Shown here: positions 61,489-64,000 of the stretch, in pieces | Layout: each line of letters starts with the position of its first letter | Numbering within the stretch: the first letter of the stretch is position 1 | Assembly (NCBI GenBank): GCA_911728455.2 | Contig: OU452219.1 | Span: forward strand, 20,181,397 to 20,245,396 | From: Marthasterias glacialis | Taxonomy: Eukaryota > Echinodermata > Asteroidea > Forcipulatida > Asteriidae | DNA length: 64,000 bases | Direction of reading: 5' to 3' | Position numbers and translations under genes: made by a program | Notes under the pieces: generated by a model | What the model saw: only the letters and a program-made list of their open reading frames with translations | The model's database searches: none | Told to the model about the DNA's origin: nothing

Positions 61489-62536
61489 GTGTGGGAATGT
61501 TTTTAATACATTTCGATGGCAGCAACAGTTTGTGATAGATCGCGAGAGGGCCCACTCCATCATGGGGTATGGGTAATAACAAACCGAAAGTAGCTAACAC
61601 TCATGGAACCAATTTTTAATTTGATTCATCAGTCGTTTAGATTTAAAAACAAGGATTATCATTTCAAGATACGATGATGCGTTATTTATGTTAAGATCCT
61701 TCATATCCCCGATTGGAGATTTTGTCAAACTGTACTAATGCGCCCTCTTGCGTCCGAACATAAAGTCTTTTCACTGTGTCGTAAAGCTTGAAAAAATTCG
61801 TCTCGCCCAACTTCGAAAAACCCCTTAAAAATTGGCTTAATTTACCCCATCCATAACGACCGAAATGTGCATGCTTTATAAAAGCATTTTTATATTTGTG
61901 GGATAAATTCGGGGCTCCAAATCAAATGAAACAAAAAGTTAAAATTTGACCCAATTAATAAAAGAAATGACCTTCATCAGCCGCTGAGATTTGCAAACAA
62001 ATTTAAGGGCTTTATAATGCGCCTTAATTTCACCCATCAGTCACTATTTCGTAAGGTATATCCTAAAAAACAAGCTACTATAAAATATGGTGTTATTTGG
62101 GCAAGACCCCCCCCCCCTAAAAAGATGATAATGCGCTGTCCTTTCCCATAAGACCCTGTAAATCACTTTCGAAAATATGCCACCCAATCAGAATGAACCC
62201 TGCTTAAAACAAAAGCGCTTGTACAGTTCCCGACGTCAAAAACATAATTGTTTCTAAATATATTTCGTTACACAAACATTAATAACATTTCTAAATTCTG
62301 TGTCCAGTGTGGCAGTGTTTTTGTGTGTCTTCTGATGAGCCAAATTCAACATTGCGTGAAATAACGACTCCTTGTGGATTAACCATCGACCCCGAGTTAG
62401 GCAACAAAGGCAAATGGCGTTTTGTATGGATGATACAGAAAACTAAAATAACCTCGAGCTCACATTTGAAATCAAGTCTATCAGACCCACTACTATTTAT
62501 GTACACATTGTCGTACTTCACCGTCGCTGAAGTATC
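61489..62536. other. Upstream flank of the right-hand gene, decayed repeat
   Basis: 61730-61935 shows diverged homology to the unit segment at about 13.9-14.1 kb (CGTCCGAACATAAAGTC; GCATTTTTATATTTGTGGG). The rest is AT-rich. An open frame at about 62307-62552 (CGLTIDPELGNKGKWRFVWM) has no clear splice sites and I do not call it. Confidence 0.4.
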
Positions 62537-62590
62537 TGACGTCAGTGGATGATGTCGTCACGGTGAAGGTCACTGCTTCAGTATGAGTCA
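62537..62590. promoter_or_regulatory. CRE and AP-1 type sites upstream of the gene
   Basis: A perfect palindromic CRE (TGACGTCA, 62537-62544) and a perfect AP-1/TRE site (TGAGTCA, 62584-62590) lie 120-180 bp upstream of the proposed start of transcription. Both are bZIP binding motifs. AGGTCA-like half sites (GAAGGTCACTG) lie between them. Function is inferred from motif and position only. Confidence 0.35.
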
Positions 62591-62682
62591 TGCGCATTGT
62601 AAGCTATGCTTAAAAATCGCAAGCACAGCACTAATAATACGTATTGCACAACACTGTGAAAACTCACTTTATACTGTAGACC

Positions 62683-62721
62683 TATAAAATAAGCCTACGT
62701 TCAAAAAAAACACATCAGTCT
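62683..62721 (+). promoter_or_regulatory. TATA box and initiator of the 62786 gene
   Basis: TATAAAA (62683-62689) is followed by TCAGTCT (62715-62721), which fits the initiator consensus TCAGTY with A at 62717. The TATA starts 34 bp before that A, close to the usual spacing. This would give a 5' UTR of about 69 nt without introns. Confidence 0.45.
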
Positions 62722-62785
62722 GATGGTAGAGCTGAACAAACCGTAGGTTTAACTCATTTTCTTTGACTCGGTGTTTGAAATCATC

Positions 62786-64000
62786 ATGGGTCCGACTGAA
62801 AAGAACGATCTCGGGTCTGATTCCGAACGTGCTCTAAGTCCCCGGCATGCGCCTCTCATGACCAAAGTCCTAAATCGTCTAGTCGCAATGGGCAAGGCAA
62901 AACCCCGAACTGTCTCGTCTTTATCCAAGTCTCTGCAGTCTTGCACATCCATCATACCGCATATAAATCCACTTGATGTCTTAAAGATTGTCAATGATCA
63001 GTCAGCAGATAACCCCCCGCCTCAAGTCGAGACTGAGCAAGCAGCTCCGGTGTACACAAAAGTCGAAAAGGTAGACGCAGAGTTTTGGGCGTTGGCTAAA
63101 CACGACCGGAGTCTTACGGGACAGTACTTCAAATATCCACCACCTGCAGTCAAGAAGGTCCTCCTAAAGAGAGCGTCGAAATGGCTCCAGTCCAAACCCG
63201 AAGGAAAGGAGGAGTCCCTGCTTCACGAACTTTATCAAGTGTGTAAAATGGAGCACAGTGAAGAACCCCAAGAGATCATCCAGAATCTTCGGCAAATGGG
63301 GTTTGTAAATATTGATGAAGGGGGCGTGGTTACGTACAACCTTCCACAACACAGTGACGTATTACTGTTAAGGGGTGTGCTGGAAACACAGTACGTAGTT
63401 CTTTTTGTGTGTCAGTGTACGCGAGTGAGGGAAAATCTTGGTGGATATGTTCACCAGGTAACTTATTATAACGAATCAAACTACAAATGGAATCCCTACC
63501 CATCAGGCAGCGATGGCGTCACAGAAACATTTCGTGTTGGCAAGGCGACTTTTGCATTAAGGGCCGACTTGGCTGATGTTCAGGCCCTTTTCCTACTCGA
63601 TGGTGTTGAACCCAAAGCCAGGCCCCGGGAGATTTCAGACCTACTCGAGTTCATAAAACCAGCGTGTACGTATTTACACCTCCTCGTCCCAACCCAAGTG
63701 TTTGTAGAGTTGAGACACAAACTTCAAAAGAGAACGGTGCTCAAAGTGAGAATAAAACAGAATGAGAAACGAGGTTTCAAGAACCAAGTCAAAGATAGGT
63801 TGATGGAGTTTGTCATAGGGACAGAGAAACAGAAGAAAACCATTCCGCTGACACCAGAGGGTCTACTTGGACTCGATGGGGTTTTCCCTCAAGTTGGAGC
63901 CAACCGCGAATCGTCAGCTGATGGGATGGAATCAGAAATCGTCGGTCGCTCCAGACAGTTTGCCTCGATGCTGCAGAGGCACCTGACCCCGTTACTGCAG
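62786..64000 (+). CDS. Unrecognised protein, 405 codons, open at the right edge
   Basis: One frame runs without a stop from ATG 62786 to the end of the window. The in-frame TAA at 62750 and the first ATG at 62786 support this start. The protein begins MGPTEKNDLGSD. Residues 24-70 look like a basic helical bundle (LMTKVLNRLVAMGKAKPRTV then SSLSKSLQS). Residues 118-187 alternate helices and end MGFVNIDEGGVVTYNLP, a helix-helix-hairpin pattern like a winged helix or LOTUS-type fold. This is a weak resemblance only. Residues 190-300 are mixed alpha/beta with YVVLFVCQC. A later part is very basic (KVRIKQNEKRGFKNQVKDRL). No signal peptide or membrane span. GC content is visibly higher than in the flanks, and no intron is needed over 1.2 kb. 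Function unknown. Confidence 0.8.
   Translation, partial: MGPTEKNDLGSDSERALSPRHAPLMTKVLNRLVAMGKAKPRTVSSLSKSLQSCTSIIPHINPLDVLKIVNDQSADNPPPQVETEQAAPVYTKVEKVDAEFWALAKHDRSLTGQYFKYPPPAVKKVLLKRASKWLQSKPEGKEESLLHELYQVCKMEHSEEPQEIIQNLRQMGFVNIDEGGVVTYNLPQHSDVLLLRGVLETQYVVLFVCQCTRVRENLGGYVHQVTYYNESNYKWNPYPSGSDGVTETFRVGKATFALRADLADVQALFLLDGVEPKARPREISDLLEFIKPACTYLHLLVPTQVFVELRHKLQKRTVLKVRIKQNEKRGFKNQVKDRLMEFVIGTEKQKKTIPLTPEGLLGLDGVFPQVGANRESSADGMESEIVGRSRQFASMLQRHLTPLLQ

Noticed and set aside
62749-63352. Minus-strand frames under the right-hand gene
   Set aside because: They are antisense shadows of the continuous 405-codon plus-strand frame.

Overview
This is AT-rich eukaryotic DNA, almost certainly from a marine invertebrate animal. 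The case rests on GT-AG splice signals, many short palindromic DNA transposons (MITE-like), homopolymer and simple-sequence tracts, and TTAGGG repeats. The repeat style (for example elements beginning GGTCGATTTCACAAAGAG, and repeats built on GGCGTAGCCAC or GCGCCCTCTTG) reminds me of echinoderms such as sea stars. That placement is recall, not a database result. No bacterial genes, rRNA or CRISPR array is present.

Layout. Positions 1-5.99 kb are single-copy or dispersed sequence: one possible terminal exon, three inverted-repeat elements and low-complexity DNA. Positions 5.99-57.2 kb are a tandem array (macrosatellite) of a unit of about 9 kb: five full copies (U1-U5) and a truncated sixth (U6). 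A seventh, diverged fragment (U7) runs from 57.2 to about 60.4 kb, with weak traces to about 61.9 kb. Every full unit has the same order from left to right: old repeats; two minus-strand exon-like segments (d, then c); a 24-bp minisatellite; a further minus-strand exon-like cluster (a, a 19-nt mini-exon, b); a tandem pair of 240-bp repeats; an ORF-bearing repeat; a plus-strand octamer/GC-box/TATA module; a 'GGCGTAGCC' repeat block; and a G-poor C-rich tract. U1 and U3 share one type of right half (alpha). U2, U4 and U5 share another (beta). U6 is beta on its left and alpha-like on its right. This mosaic suggests unequal exchange and conversion between units.

The minus-strand exon-like segments keep good splice sites, but some copies carry frame breaks or a stop, so I treat them as duplicated gene fragments of unknown identity. 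The 24-bp minisatellite between them is, on the same strand, a row of 3' splice sites (pyrimidine tract plus CAG) punctuated by GTAAGT donors.

Positions 57,493-59,671 appear to be a DNA transposon inserted in U7. It has an 8-bp target duplication and imperfect terminal inverted repeats, and it carries the TTAGGG blocks internally, so the telomere-like DNA here is interstitial.

The right edge holds the one convincing protein gene: an uninterrupted plus-strand reading frame of 405 codons starting at 62,786 and still open at 64,000. A TATA box and initiator lie just upstream. I do not recognise the protein family. Nothing in the sequence links this gene functionally to the repeat array.
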